Origin: JAAUTT01 sp963846585
GTDB taxonomy: Bacteria > Bacteroidota > Bacteroidia > Bacteroidales > JAAUTT01
Reading direction: 5' to 3'
Length of the DNA stretch: 64,000 nt
Assembly: GCA_963846585.1 (NCBI GenBank)
Contig: CAWJWO010000019.1
Coordinates: 186,001-250,000, forward strand
Shown piece by piece: positions 18,334-27,205 of this stretch. The notes under the pieces were generated by a model. The model was not told where the DNA came from. It did no database searches and worked only from the letters and a program-made list of their open reading frames with translations. Position 1 is the first letter of the stretch; every line of letters begins with the position of its first letter. Made by a program: the position numbers and the translations under genes.

Positions 18334-18681
18334 TTAAGCTCCTTTTTTTAGTAAATATCTCTTACGCATAGTAACATTTTTCAATGATACCCCTTCTATC
18401 ATCATGACGAGCTGGGGCCACTCCAATTGACCGTCCCTGATTACCGGATTTTCAAAATTGCCCTTTTCCAGTCTTTTGTAGTAAATCACAAAACCACCGT
18501 TTTCGTAGTGTAGGAGTTTAACCTGATTCCGGCGCCGGTTCAGGAAAACATATACTTCCCCACTGGTGGGGTTACGCTGAAGGTTATTCCTAACTATTCC
18601 GCATAATGAATCAAAACTTCCACGCATATCTGCCGGTGCCGAATATAAAAAATACTGATGCGTTGATGTTAGGGAAAACAT
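18334..18681 (-). CDS. tnpB: IS66 accessory protein TnpB (Orf2)
   Basis: 115 aa, complete. YFLYSAPADMRGSFDSLCGIV, SGEVYVFLNRRRNQVKLL and YYKRLEKGNF are the signature blocks of IS66 Orf2. It lies 6 bp behind tnpA. Its role in transposition is accessory and not fully understood. Confidence 0.92.
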   Translation of the reverse strand: MFSLTSTHQYFLYSAPADMRGSFDSLCGIVRNNLQRNPTSGEVYVFLNRRRNQVKLLHYENGGFVIYYKRLEKGNFENPVIRDGQLEWPQLVMMIEGVSLKNVTMRKRYLLKKGA

Positions 18682-18687
18682 TTCAAC

Positions 18688-19023
18688 TTATAGTATGCTG
18701 ATTAGTGAACGCAGAACTGTTAAATCCAGTTCTTGGGTAAGTTTTACCTTAACACCATTTGGATAACAGATTTCTAATTCTGTTTTCTTTGTGATAGTGG
18801 TTTTTTGTTCCGGGTGTTTTGAAGTTTCAGGAATTACTAAAGGAATAAATTTATCTTCTTGTTTTGCAATAGATGCCTTGTACTTTTTGTACCAAAAATA
18901 AAAGATACCTTCACTGATTCCGTTCTGTCTTAGATATTCTCGTTTGCTGGTTCCGCTCTCAAGGCAAGATTTTACCAAAGAGAACATTTCTTTTTCGTTT
19001 GTATGCTTTGACTGATGTTTCAT
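18688..19023 (-). CDS. tnpA: IS66 accessory protein TnpA
   Basis: 111 aa, complete. A helix-turn-helix of the IS66/IS3 OrfA type (SGTSKREYLRQNGISEGIFYFW) followed by KKTELEICYPNGVKVKL, the usual tail ahead of tnpB. First gene of the element. Confidence 0.85.
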   Translation of the reverse strand: MKHQSKHTNEKEMFSLVKSCLESGTSKREYLRQNGISEGIFYFWYKKYKASIAKQEDKFIPLVIPETSKHPEQKTTITKKTELEICYPNGVKVKLTQELDLTVLRSLISIL

Positions 19024-19084
19024 TGGGATAAGTTTCTTGCAAAACTAAATTGATTAATTTTGCATACAAGTACCCCCGAATGCT

Positions 19085-19268
19085 GTGATTTGAGATTTTA
19101 GAATCCAGATTTTAGAATTAAGATTTAGGGAATTCGACCATAGTAAAACTTATCTAAAATCTAAAATCTTAAATCTCCAACCTCCAATCTAAATCTTAAT
19201 TCACTAGCCCCTGACCACTAGTCCCTGGCCCCCCAACAATCAGCCACTACCAACTAACAACTAACAAC
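19085..19268. repeat. Intergenic array region (GATTTTAGA, CTAGTCCCTG, CAACTAA words)
   Basis: Between the IS66 element and the next gene: GATTTTAGAAT/TAAAATCTAAAATC words in both orientations, then CTAGCCCCTGACCACTAGTCCCTGGCC, then CAACTAACAACTAACAACTAA, whose last unit supplies the stop codon of the GNAT-like gene. No gene. Confidence 0.72.
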
Positions 19269-20389
19269 TAAACTATATTCTTCTGAAACACCCTCATTCT
19301 CTTATGTAAAGTAGCTCCATAACGTTTAAACTCATTCATCATATCACTATTATCTTCCATAACAACATGAGTGTCAACAGCTGTCATTCCCGCTGCTTTA
19401 GCTGACTTCATGGTAGATAATGTCAGAAATCCATCCAATCCCTGTTTTTGAAATTTTGGATTAACGCCGCCTATCATAGTATTCACTGATTTAGCTGTTT
19501 TCATGGCTCTAAGTATATAAAAAAGTCCAAAAGGGAAAAGTTGTCCTTTTGATTTTTGAATACCATGAAATATATTTGGCAGGCTTACGAGAAAGGCAAC
19601 AACTTCATTATCTTTAGTAACCATTTTTACAAACCTCGGATCTATTATCGGGAAGTATCTTTCAGCAAGTTCATGCATTTCAAGTTCATCCATTGGTACA
19701 AAGCCATAAATGCCGGCAAAAGAATCATTCACAAGTTGTAATGCCGGAACTATATATTTTTTTAGTGATTTGCGGTTTTTAAATTCATGGAAGACAAGGT
19801 CTTTACGGGATGTTATCCTGTTATAAATTTTTTCATAAATTTCAGGCAATTGGGTAGATAGTAAATAATGATATATAACTAAATCCAATTCCTTTGTAAA
19901 ACCTTCATTAATAATGAGTTCGGGTAAATATTCAAAATTACAGGCACAATCTACAACTGGCTCGGTATCAAAACCTTCAATTAACAGGCCCTGAATATCC
20001 CTGTCAGAAAATCCAAAAGGGCCAACAATTTTGTTCATTCCAAAGTGTTTACCCCAAAGTTCAATATCGTTTATTAAGCCATGTAATACAACAGGATCGT
20101 TGTAACATTCTATATAACTGAATCTGACATTTTTCAGATTAAAGGTTTTGTTGTGATGATGTTGAATAATACCCATAATCCGGCCAACTATTTTATTGTC
20201 CTTATATGCTAAAACCAATTTAGTATCGCAGCCTCTGAATGACAGGTTTTTATCAGGATTGAAGAACTTCTTTTCGTCAGAGTAAATCGGGGGCAACCAG
20301 TTTTCATGTCCTTTATGTATTTTTTCAGGCAGATAAATAAATTCCTTTAAATCAGCTTTGGTTTTTACATCCTTTAGAATAAGAGCCAT
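19268..20389 (-). CDS. GNAT-superfamily N-acetyltransferase-like protein
   Basis: 373 aa with no signal or membrane segment. The N-terminal half (DLKEFIYLPEKIHKGHENW, VLAYKDNKIVGRIMGIIQ) and C-terminal half (GGVNPKFQKQGLDGFLTLSTMK) read as two GNAT folds; the latter resembles the acetyl-CoA pyrophosphate loop (QKQGLDG for Q/RxxGxG/A). Large cytoplasmic proteins of this kind are common in Bacteroidota and their substrates are unknown. The stop codon and trailing bases are formed by the TAGTTGTTAGTTG array. Confidence 0.65.
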   Translation of the reverse strand: MALILKDVKTKADLKEFIYLPEKIHKGHENWLPPIYSDEKKFFNPDKNLSFRGCDTKLVLAYKDNKIVGRIMGIIQHHHNKTFNLKNVRFSYIECYNDPVVLHGLINDIELWGKHFGMNKIVGPFGFSDRDIQGLLIEGFDTEPVVDCACNFEYLPELIINEGFTKELDLVIYHYLLSTQLPEIYEKIYNRITSRKDLVFHEFKNRKSLKKYIVPALQLVNDSFAGIYGFVPMDELEMHELAERYFPIIDPRFVKMVTKDNEVVAFLVSLPNIFHGIQKSKGQLFPFGLFYILRAMKTAKSVNTMIGGVNPKFQKQGLDGFLTLSTMKSAKAAGMTAVDTHVVMEDNSDMMNEFKRYGATLHKRMRVFQKNIV

Positions 20390-20396
20390 ATATATA

Positions 20397-20470
20397 TAGT
20401 TGTTAGTTGTTAGTTGCTGGTTATTAGTAGTTAGTTGTAATATAAAAGTGATTAAGTGATTAAGTGATCA
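20397..20470. repeat. Short-word array (GTTAGTT, then GATTAAGT)
   Basis: TTGTTAGTTGTTAGTTGCTGG followed by GTGATTAAGTGATTAAGTGATC. The second part encodes the final residues (DHLIT) and stop of the PAP2 gene. Confidence 0.72.
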
Positions 20471-21459
20471 GATCCTCCGCGTTTTATTTTATAATGTTGT
20501 TTATATTTTGATAACAAAGATGGGTCATTTATAGTTCGAATAAACAATTTCAAATTATCAAAAATAACACGGATTTTAAAATCCTTTTTTAAACCAAAGT
20601 ATATAATATAATAAGTGCGGGAACTTATCCAATACATAATCGGAGCTGACAAGAAACCTGCTATTACATCAACTACATAGTGAGCTTTAATATAAACTGT
20701 AGATAAACAAAGTAATATACTTACAGGAATATACCATTTCAGGAGTGTTGGCCTAAATTTGTATATAAGCCATATCAAAATTGAAATAATCCCTATATGT
20801 GAACTTGGAAAAGCTCCGGTAGGCCCTTCTCCGACATGCTGAATATATTTCAAAATATAACTGAACAAATATCCATCCGGAATTTGATTATAAGGTGGAA
20901 CAAAATAATATTGGGGTCCGGCAACGGGGAATAATATAAAAAGGAAGTAATACATGTAAAATGACATGCAAATCACAAAAATTGTAAAAGAGAAGTTTTT
21001 GAAACTTTTCCTGAACATGATAAAACAAAAAATTAATATTAAGGGGAAATAAGAAAAATATCCAAAATTCATTATTTCACTGAACCATTTCCAAGGTAAA
21101 AACCTTGAAAACAAAACACTTGGATAACCTCCAAATAATCCTGTCTCAACCTTTGCAACAAGTGAATCGAGGTCAATAAACAAAAAATTGTTTATTGAGG
21201 CTGTTTCAGGGTATAAATACAATAATAATGCTAATGGATAAAAATGACGGAAAAACCTGACAATTCTTATACTGGAAATGGAGTTTACAAATATAAGCAT
21301 CAGGATTATTGTTATAAATAATATACGATATTCAATATTGATAAAATATTTATCTAAGTTGTAGGAACACAGTATAATATAAATTCCAGTTAAAATTATA
21401 TAACCCAATGTGATAATATCAATAGGCGTCAGTAGTCGTATAAATTTCTTGTAAGGCAT
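20452..21459 (-). CDS. PAP2-family membrane phosphatase (inositolphosphorylceramide-synthase-like)
   Basis: 335 aa, about eight membrane helices. The PAP2 catalytic motifs are visible as GAFPSSHIGI (His of domain 2) and YIKAHYVVDVIAGF (His-Asp of domain 3); the first motif is weaker, near GPQYYF. This PAP2_3-type arrangement occurs in lipid phosphatases and phosphotransferases that handle phosphatidic acid, undecaprenyl-PP or sphingolipid head groups. Bacteroidota make sphingolipids, so a head-group role is plausible but inferred. The C-terminal DHLIT is encoded by an intergenic-type repeat. Confidence 0.78.
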   Translation of the reverse strand: MPYKKFIRLLTPIDIITLGYIILTGIYIILCSYNLDKYFINIEYRILFITIILMLIFVNSISSIRIVRFFRHFYPLALLLYLYPETASINNFLFIDLDSLVAKVETGLFGGYPSVLFSRFLPWKWFSEIMNFGYFSYFPLILIFCFIMFRKSFKNFSFTIFVICMSFYMYYFLFILFPVAGPQYYFVPPYNQIPDGYLFSYILKYIQHVGEGPTGAFPSSHIGIISILIWLIYKFRPTLLKWYIPVSILLCLSTVYIKAHYVVDVIAGFLSAPIMYWISSRTYYIIYFGLKKDFKIRVIFDNLKLFIRTINDPSLLSKYKQHYKIKRGGSDHLIT

Positions 21460-21576
21460 TGTAATGTAATATATTAAATAGATTAAATAAATGTAAAATT
21501 AATGATAATTTAAATTATAATTAATATTGATTTAACATTTCTGAAAAATTTAATATAAGAATGGGCGAATTTATAA

Positions 21577-21632
21577 TAGAACCAGGGACCAAGAACCAGG
21601 AACCAGGAGCCAGGAACCAAGACTTGAGACAT
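21577..21632. repeat. Short-word array (ACCAGGA)
   Basis: GAACCAGGGACCAAGAACCAGGAACC and its continuation GAGCCAGGAACCAAGAC: an 8-bp word repeated about five times with drift, in the roughly 500-bp spacer between the PAP2 and emrB genes. Related arrays are at 26000, 52440, 59375 and 62430. Confidence 0.72.
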
Positions 21633-21740
21633 AAATTTGGATTACAACATAGAAGGACATGAAAAAGGACATGAAGATGTGGGACCTGAATGGGTAAGAA
21701 GATTGAATTGTAAAAACGCTGTAGGAAAAGTGTTGCTGAT

Positions 21741-21838
21741 AATAAGGAAAAACCCGGTATTTCTGGTCAGGTAGTTTTCGAAACGTAAAGTAGTTAGTTA
21801 GCAGTTGTGAAATCTTTTACCGGGTTCTTATCCTTATT
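21741..21838. other. Long imperfect inverted repeat, possible structured RNA or terminator
   Basis: AATAAGGA and AACCCGGTA (21741-21759) pair with TACCGGGTT and TCCTTATT (21818-21838), giving an 8+9 bp stem with a small internal bulge and a loop of about 58 nt. It lies about 120 bp beyond the emrB stop (minus strand) and about 280 bp before the PAP2 start. It could end the efflux operon, act as a leader of the PAP2 gene, or be a small mobile palindrome. Confidence 0.45.
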
Positions 21839-21958
21839 ATATTACGTGTCACAATTTTATTTTGAAGATATCAAAGTAAATCAATTTAAATTTAATTTAA
21901 CATTTTTTAAGATATGTTTTATAACATATTATTGGAAATAAATTTGATTAAATCTCAA

Positions 21959-23545
21959 TTATTCCAAAGCAGGAGGAGAATCTGCCGATGGTTTGCCTTT
22001 TTGTTTTCTTCTTACATGGAGCCACAATATTGGCAGTCCGCCAATAATAGTAATAAAAGCTGCTACCATAAAATCGTCGTCGACACCTTGTATAAATGCC
22101 TCTTTTGAAACCTGTGACATAACCATATATTGGCTTTGACCCTGAGCAGCTGCAACTGAACTCCCGGTTTCATACATTAAGAAATGTTTAAGCCCGGAAG
22201 AAACATTAGTATACGTTGGTGAATTAATATTTATAGCTGAACCGTAAATTTGATTATGGAAGTTTACCCGTGTAGTTAAAAGTGTTGCAAGAATTGCCAC
22301 CCCAAAACTTCCGCCTAACTGACGTATTATATTGAAAAGCCCTGAGGCCTGCGCAAGTTTTTCCCTTGGAATTTCCAACATTGAAATGGTGCTTAGCGGA
22401 GTAAACAGAAGTCCCATACCAAATCCCCTAAGGTAAAGGCTAAGCATTACATAACCATGTTCAGTTTGGTATGACAGGCCAGTATTTACAAAGAAACTGA
22501 CGGCTAAGAATATGACACCAATAATACTAGGGATTTTAGGATTGGTTCTATCCCCGAAGATTCCGGACAAAGGTGACATTATTCCCTGGATAATACCTAC
22601 TGGTAGAAAGACTGCCCCTGCCATAATAGCAGTGTATCCGAGCGAATTTTGCAGGTAGAGAGGTAATAAAAAAGTACTGCCGAACATACCCACGCTAAAA
22701 ATAAACATTACTATATTAGATAGTGCGAAATTTCTATCCTTTAATAGCCTTAAATCGATCAATGGGTCTTCAACAATGAATTCGGCAGTTAGAAAAACAG
22801 CAAAAGCAATTGCTGATATTGCAAAACATATCAATATATAAGGAGCGGTCCATCCACCGGAGTTTGTCGCTGCATTTCCTTCAGTTAAGGCATATAGAAT
22901 CATTGGAAGAAATATACTTACAGCGAAAAAGCCTACATAATCAAATTTATGTTTTACCGGTTTAATGTATTCCCTTTGAATAACAATAGTAGCAAACATG
23001 CCTAAAATACCCATAGGTACATTCACATCAAATATTAACTGCCAGTTAAAATTATCCACGAGGTATCCTCCTATAAGAGGCCCGAAAGAAACTGAAGCAG
23101 CCGCAGCAATGGCCCAAAAGCCAAGCGCAAGTCCTCTTTCATGTGGGGGGAATTCCCTTGTAATAATAGCCATACCTATTGGCATAAGTGCACCAGCACC
23201 CAGGCCCTGTATTACCCTGGAAAATATCAGCAGATTTTCATTATTAGATGACCCACATAGAAAAGATCCAAACGTGAAAAGCAGCAATCCCATGAAATAC
23301 ATTCGTTTATAGCCAAACCTGTCTGCCATCCAGCCCGATGTCGGAAGGGCAACAGCCATAGCTAACATGTACGCTGTTAATACCCATTCTATTTTATCTA
23401 TACCTACCCCAAAAGATGCCATAATTTTAGGCAGTCCGACATTTACAATAGTTGCGTCCAAAACAGCCATAAAAGTACCGACCATAACGTTGGCAAGGCA
23501 GCCACCATTTGTAGCTTTCGTGGCTTGGGTGAAACGCTGAATCAC
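21959..23545 (-). CDS. emrB: DHA2-family MFS drug efflux transporter (EmrB-like)
   Basis: 528 aa with about 14 membrane helices, the DHA2 layout. Visible MFS motifs are VLDATIVNVGLPKIMASF (DHA2 first helix), GWMADRFGYKRMY (loop 2-3), RVIQGLGAGALMP and LGFWAIAAAASVSFGPLIGG (motif C region). With the EmrA-type fusion proteins and the TolC homologue it forms a tripartite pump across both membranes. It is the last gene of the operon, 58 bp after emrA. Substrates are probably amphipathic drugs, inferred from the family. Confidence 0.92.
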   Translation of the reverse strand: MIQRFTQATKATNGGCLANVMVGTFMAVLDATIVNVGLPKIMASFGVGIDKIEWVLTAYMLAMAVALPTSGWMADRFGYKRMYFMGLLLFTFGSFLCGSSNNENLLIFSRVIQGLGAGALMPIGMAIITREFPPHERGLALGFWAIAAAASVSFGPLIGGYLVDNFNWQLIFDVNVPMGILGMFATIVIQREYIKPVKHKFDYVGFFAVSIFLPMILYALTEGNAATNSGGWTAPYILICFAISAIAFAVFLTAEFIVEDPLIDLRLLKDRNFALSNIVMFIFSVGMFGSTFLLPLYLQNSLGYTAIMAGAVFLPVGIIQGIMSPLSGIFGDRTNPKIPSIIGVIFLAVSFFVNTGLSYQTEHGYVMLSLYLRGFGMGLLFTPLSTISMLEIPREKLAQASGLFNIIRQLGGSFGVAILATLLTTRVNFHNQIYGSAININSPTYTNVSSGLKHFLMYETGSSVAAAQGQSQYMVMSQVSKEAFIQGVDDDFMVAAFITIIGGLPILWLHVRRKQKGKPSADSPPALE

Positions 23546-23603
23546 GTTTACGGATTAATCGTCGGATTCTATGGGAGGGTGTTATTTTTGGCATAAATTT
23601 TTA

Positions 23604-24623
23604 CTATTTAATTATTCTAACAACGGCAGACATGCCAGGTATTATCTTTATCGGTTTATCCTTTTTATATTTTTGCATAATATTATCAATTGAAATTTTA
23701 ATATTAAAGCGTTGTGATATTTTCGTGAAGTTTCCTGAAGCATTGTTAGGTGGATTTAACGAAAATTGTGAAGCTATATTTGAAGCTATGTAAAATACCC
23801 TGCCTTCAAGTTGATGCTCAGGAAATGCATCTAAAACAATTAGTGCTTTATTACCAATTTTAGTATGTGACAGATTAGTTTCCTCAAGAAACACGGAAAT
23901 CCAATAATTGTTTTCTTTTACAAGGGAATATATTGCTTGACCTTGAATCACAACATCACCGGGTAATAACCATCGTTTGGCCACAAATCCGTTAATGGGA
24001 GAATATAGCCTTGTATTATTAAGAAGTGTGTTAATAAAATTATATTGCGACTTTGTTTTATTAAGCTGAGCCAATGCAAGGGAAATATTAGATTTAATAA
24101 AATCAGCCCTCTTTTCGGCTTCCAAAAGCCTTGCTTCTGAGGATTCATAATCTTTTTTAACGTGTTCATATTTTTCAAGAGTAATTACTCCTCCATCGAA
24201 CTGAACTTTTGCCCTGGCCAGGTCAGTTTTCGTATTTTCAACATTTATCTCCAGTAATTTAATATCGTCTTTACTAAGTTCATATTGCGATTCACTAACA
24301 TTTAAAGAAACAAGATTTTGATCAATAATGGTTTTAATTTGATTTTTTCTGGCTTTCAATTCGGAACTATCAAGCTCAGCCATTAAAGATCCTTTTTTTA
24401 CCGAATCAGTTTCATTGAAATATATCTTTATTATCCGGCCAGTCATTTTTGGAGCTACGCCAACCTTGTCAGAATCGACAAAAGCATCGTCAGTTCTTAT
24501 ATATTTAACAAATTCTTTATGCCAATACCAGAATAACAACCCAACAATCAGAATTCCCGCGATTAGTGGTATGTGACTTTTAAAACCTTTTACAACCTCT
24601 TTATCCTGTTCTTCTGCAGCCAT
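23604..24623 (-). CDS. emrA: EmrA/HlyD-family membrane fusion protein (copy 2)
   Basis: 339 aa: one N-terminal transmembrane helix (IPLIAGILIVGLLFWYW), a lipoyl/barrel-sandwich start (IRTDDAFVDSDKVGVAPKM), a periplasmic alpha-helical hairpin at about residues 80-190, then a second lipoyl half (YSPINGFVAKRWLLPGDVV) and a beta-barrel. It lies 2 bp before tolC in operon order and just upstream of emrB, so it is the natural EmrB partner. It closely resembles the fusion protein at 26089-27108 (shared GGVIT hairpin, NPPNNASGNFTK), so the two are paralogues in one operon. Confidence 0.9.
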   Translation of the reverse strand: MAAEEQDKEVVKGFKSHIPLIAGILIVGLLFWYWHKEFVKYIRTDDAFVDSDKVGVAPKMTGRIIKIYFNETDSVKKGSLMAELDSSELKARKNQIKTIIDQNLVSLNVSESQYELSKDDIKLLEINVENTKTDLARAKVQFDGGVITLEKYEHVKKDYESSEARLLEAEKRADFIKSNISLALAQLNKTKSQYNFINTLLNNTRLYSPINGFVAKRWLLPGDVVIQGQAIYSLVKENNYWISVFLEETNLSHTKIGNKALIVLDAFPEHQLEGRVFYIASNIASQFSLNPPNNASGNFTKISQRFNIKISIDNIMQKYKKDKPIKIIPGMSAVVRIIK

Positions 24624-24625
24624 AA

Positions 24626-25972
24626 TTAAAATTTATCACCTAATGCAATTTTGAGTTTGTACGAGTAAACAATATAATCGATATTGGATTTTAAAAGTAA
24701 AAGCTGACTTTCAGAAACTGCAGTTTCGGAATCAAGCAAATCGAGATTTGTTATTGCCCCGCTATTAAAATTCACCTGTGCCAGTTGATAGGCTTCTTCT
24801 GCCTGGTCAAGTTGTAAACGATACTGGTCGATTTTCTTTTTAGCAGCAATGCAGTTTACATTAGCCTCGGTAACCTCATTTGTTATGTTACGCCTGACAA
24901 TATCTGTATCGAATCCTGCAGATGAAATACCCGATTTAGCATCATCAATATTATATTTGCGCCGGTTGCTGTCGAATATCGGAACCTTTAACCCCACTCC
25001 AACAACAAAATTGGGATAAAGTTTATCTAAAGAAGAAGCTTCCAGAGCAGTCAAATAACCGTTTTTAACACCACCCGACCCAAAAGCACTCAATACCGGG
25101 GCGTTTTGCGTTTTAACAACTTCTAAATTCAGTTGGGCCTGGGTTTCTTTTTCTTTTGCTATGGCCAGTTCAACTCTATGATTGAATGCGTAATTTAAAA
25201 GTGAATCTGAAAAAAGAAACGTCTGGTCAACCTTTAATTCCTTTTTTAAATGTTGGTTCTTTTTAGACACAATTCCTGTAAGCGTGTTAAGAACTGACCA
25301 TTGGACATCCCGGTAAGTTATCAAATCTTCCTTTTGATTTTCAGTATTGGATATTCGAACTTTAGTTGAAAGCAGTTCATACTGGGTTGCCGAACCGGTA
25401 GCCTGTTTTTTTTCAATAAACACAAGATGTTCTTTCAATGTGTTAAGTTCTTCATCCTTTATATTAATAGCTTGCTGATAATAAACCAGTAAATAGAAAG
25501 TATTGATAGTTTTCATCGTGAGTTGCTGCCTTACAAGATCAACATTTTTATTTACGATGGTTTTATTTTCATTTGCAATCTTAATTCCATTTGAAGTTTT
25601 ACCAAAATCGTAAATTGTTTGATTAACATTTAATGAAGCATTATAATTGTTTTGAGCGTAAAGCAACAAACTTGCATTGCCAAAAGTAATTGAGAAATCC
25701 GGCGCAAGGTAAGAATAAGAGGCAGTGGCGTCAATTTCAGGATAGTAATTCGCTTTGGCAAGTCCGATTTTGGCATCTGCATCATTTAAGGCTTCTTCGG
25801 CTTGCTTAATTGTAGGATGATTTTGAAGGACAACCTGCATTACCTGGGATAAAGTTAAAGAATCACCCGATAAAGGATTTGAAGTATTATTATCCGACTG
25901 TCCTGCAACAAAATTCACAGGAACCAAAAGCAACAAGCAAATTAATATAAAGTGCAAATGTTTGTTATTCAT
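24626..25972 (-). CDS. tolC: TolC-family outer-membrane efflux channel
   Basis: 448 aa with a signal peptide (LICLLLLVPVNFVAGQ) followed by two OEP repeats: LTLSQVMQVVLQNHPTIKQAEE, then long coiled helices and SATQYELLSTKVRISNTENQ. The second repeat ends with NFNSGAITNLDLLDSETAVS. It forms the trimeric outer-membrane duct of the adjacent EmrAB pump. It lies between the two EmrA paralogues, 116 bp after copy 1 with a repeat array between them, and 2 bp before copy 2. Confidence 0.92.
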   Translation of the reverse strand: MNNKHLHFILICLLLLVPVNFVAGQSDNNTSNPLSGDSLTLSQVMQVVLQNHPTIKQAEEALNDADAKIGLAKANYYPEIDATASYSYLAPDFSITFGNASLLLYAQNNYNASLNVNQTIYDFGKTSNGIKIANENKTIVNKNVDLVRQQLTMKTINTFYLLVYYQQAINIKDEELNTLKEHLVFIEKKQATGSATQYELLSTKVRISNTENQKEDLITYRDVQWSVLNTLTGIVSKKNQHLKKELKVDQTFLFSDSLLNYAFNHRVELAIAKEKETQAQLNLEVVKTQNAPVLSAFGSGGVKNGYLTALEASSLDKLYPNFVVGVGLKVPIFDSNRRKYNIDDAKSGISSAGFDTDIVRRNITNEVTEANVNCIAAKKKIDQYRLQLDQAEEAYQLAQVNFNSGAITNLDLLDSETAVSESQLLLLKSNIDYIVYSYKLKIALGDKF

Positions 25973-25998
25973 ATTGTAATATTTATCAGTAAGATATT

Positions 25999-26088
25999 TT
26001 GTTTAATGTCTTGGTTCCTGGTTCCTGGCTCCTGGCTCCATTTTTAATTTTCAAATTAGCACACTTTCAAATTTTCAAATTAATTACA
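25999..26088. repeat. Short-word array inside the efflux operon (TTCCTGGT and TTTTCAAAT words)
   Basis: TTGGTTCCTGGTTCCTGGCTCC, then TTTCAAATTAGCACACTTTCAAATTTTCAAATTAA. This array lies inside a polycistronic unit, between emrA copy 1 and tolC, showing that arrays are not limited to operon ends. Confidence 0.7.
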
Positions 26089-27108
26089 TTATTCCTTAAT
26101 AATTTTAGTCACAACCGACATTCCTGATAAAAGACTGTAAGATGACAGTGTTCCTTTATCGCAGGTTTTTATTGATATTTTTACCGGGATCCTTTGAGTG
26201 ACTTTTGTAAAATTGCCGGAAGCATTATTAGGTGGTATAAGTGAGAATTGTGAGGCCGTGTTTGAACCTATGGAAAATAAGTTGCCGGTGAAGGTAACAC
26301 CCGGGAAAGCGTCAATTGTATATTTTACTTTCTGATTAAGATGTATCTGCCCCATGTTGGTTTCTTCGAGATAAATAGTAATCCAGAGGTTTTTATTATT
26401 AGTAAGAGTATAGATTGACTGGCCGGGTTGAGCAATATCACCGGTAAGAAGCCATCTTTTGGAAACCACCCCGTCGAAAGGAGAATACAGGCGACAATTA
26501 CTTAGTTGGGTTTCATTTAGTTTTATTTGTGCTTCTGCATTTTCAATGTCGGTTTGTGCGCTCAATATTTGTGTTTTTGAAACAGTAAGCTGTGTTTTAG
26601 CTTCTTCAAGTTTAACTTTTTCAGATTCAAATGTTTTTTGAATATGTTCCATTGTTTCTTTTGTGATCACACCCCCATCGAATTGGGTTTTTGCCCTATT
26701 AAAGTCATCAGTTGCTTTTTGAAAGTTTATATCCTGTACCGTTATACTCTCCTGATCAAGATTAAGTTTAGCGTCTGCCTGTTGTTTTTTGGCAAATGCC
26801 TGGTCCCTCGAAGCATATGATTGCCTTTCCTGCGCTTTAAGTTCCAGGCTATCAAGTTCAGCTACCAGTTCACCTTTTTTAACAGAATCGCCTTCCTGAA
26901 CATATAGTTCAGATATCCTGCCTAAAATTTTTGAGCTAACTGCAACTTTATCCGAGTCAATAAAGGCATCATCCGTAGTAATGTATTTAGTGTAATCATT
27001 ATACCAGTACCAACCGGCAATTATTATAACAATTATTACTAAAATCAAAGGGATAAAAATTTTTGCTTTATTTTTCTTTACAACCTTTTGTTCATTATTA
27101 TTTTCCAT
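26089..27108 (-). CDS. emrA: EmrA/HlyD-family membrane fusion protein (copy 1)
   Basis: 339 aa, the same length and domain order as the copy at 23604: N-terminal membrane helix (IFIPLILVIIVIIIAGWYW), ITTDDAFIDSDKVAVSSKI lipoyl half, helical hairpin with GGVITKETMEHIQ, YSPFDGVVSKRWLLTGDIA second lipoyl half, and a barrel containing PPNNASGNFTKVTQRIPVK. First structural gene after the TetR regulator. Having two EmrA proteins for a single visible EmrB suggests either mixed adaptor assemblies or alternative inner-membrane partners. Confidence 0.9.
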   Translation of the reverse strand: MENNNEQKVVKKNKAKIFIPLILVIIVIIIAGWYWYNDYTKYITTDDAFIDSDKVAVSSKILGRISELYVQEGDSVKKGELVAELDSLELKAQERQSYASRDQAFAKKQQADAKLNLDQESITVQDINFQKATDDFNRAKTQFDGGVITKETMEHIQKTFESEKVKLEEAKTQLTVSKTQILSAQTDIENAEAQIKLNETQLSNCRLYSPFDGVVSKRWLLTGDIAQPGQSIYTLTNNKNLWITIYLEETNMGQIHLNQKVKYTIDAFPGVTFTGNLFSIGSNTASQFSLIPPNNASGNFTKVTQRIPVKISIKTCDKGTLSSYSLLSGMSVVTKIIKE

Positions 27109-27162
27109 GTATTTAAATTTACTCTTTATTTAAAATAATTCTATTTTTTAAAACTCTAATTA

Positions 27163-27205
27163 TTATTTCTAACTAACAACTAGCAACCAACAACTAACAA
27201 CTAAT
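27163..27205. repeat. Short-word array (CAACTAA)
   Basis: CTAACAACTAGCAACCAACAACTAACAACTAAT between tetR and emrA copy 1; it starts just after the tetR stop codon. Confidence 0.7.

Larger units (their letters stand above)
16701..19023 (-). mobile_element. IS66-family insertion sequence, degenerate
   Basis: Three genes in the order tnpA-tnpB-tnpC on the minus strand define IS66. Coordinates cover the genes only; I could not locate the terminal inverted repeats with confidence. tnpC is broken by two frame changes, so this copy is probably immobile. Confidence 0.85.

Noticed and set aside
16505..19080. Exact IS66 borders (C-rich tract at 16517 and TACCCCCG at 19072)
   Set aside because: Both sides have C-rich tracts but I could not align them as terminal inverted repeats, so only the gene span was reported.
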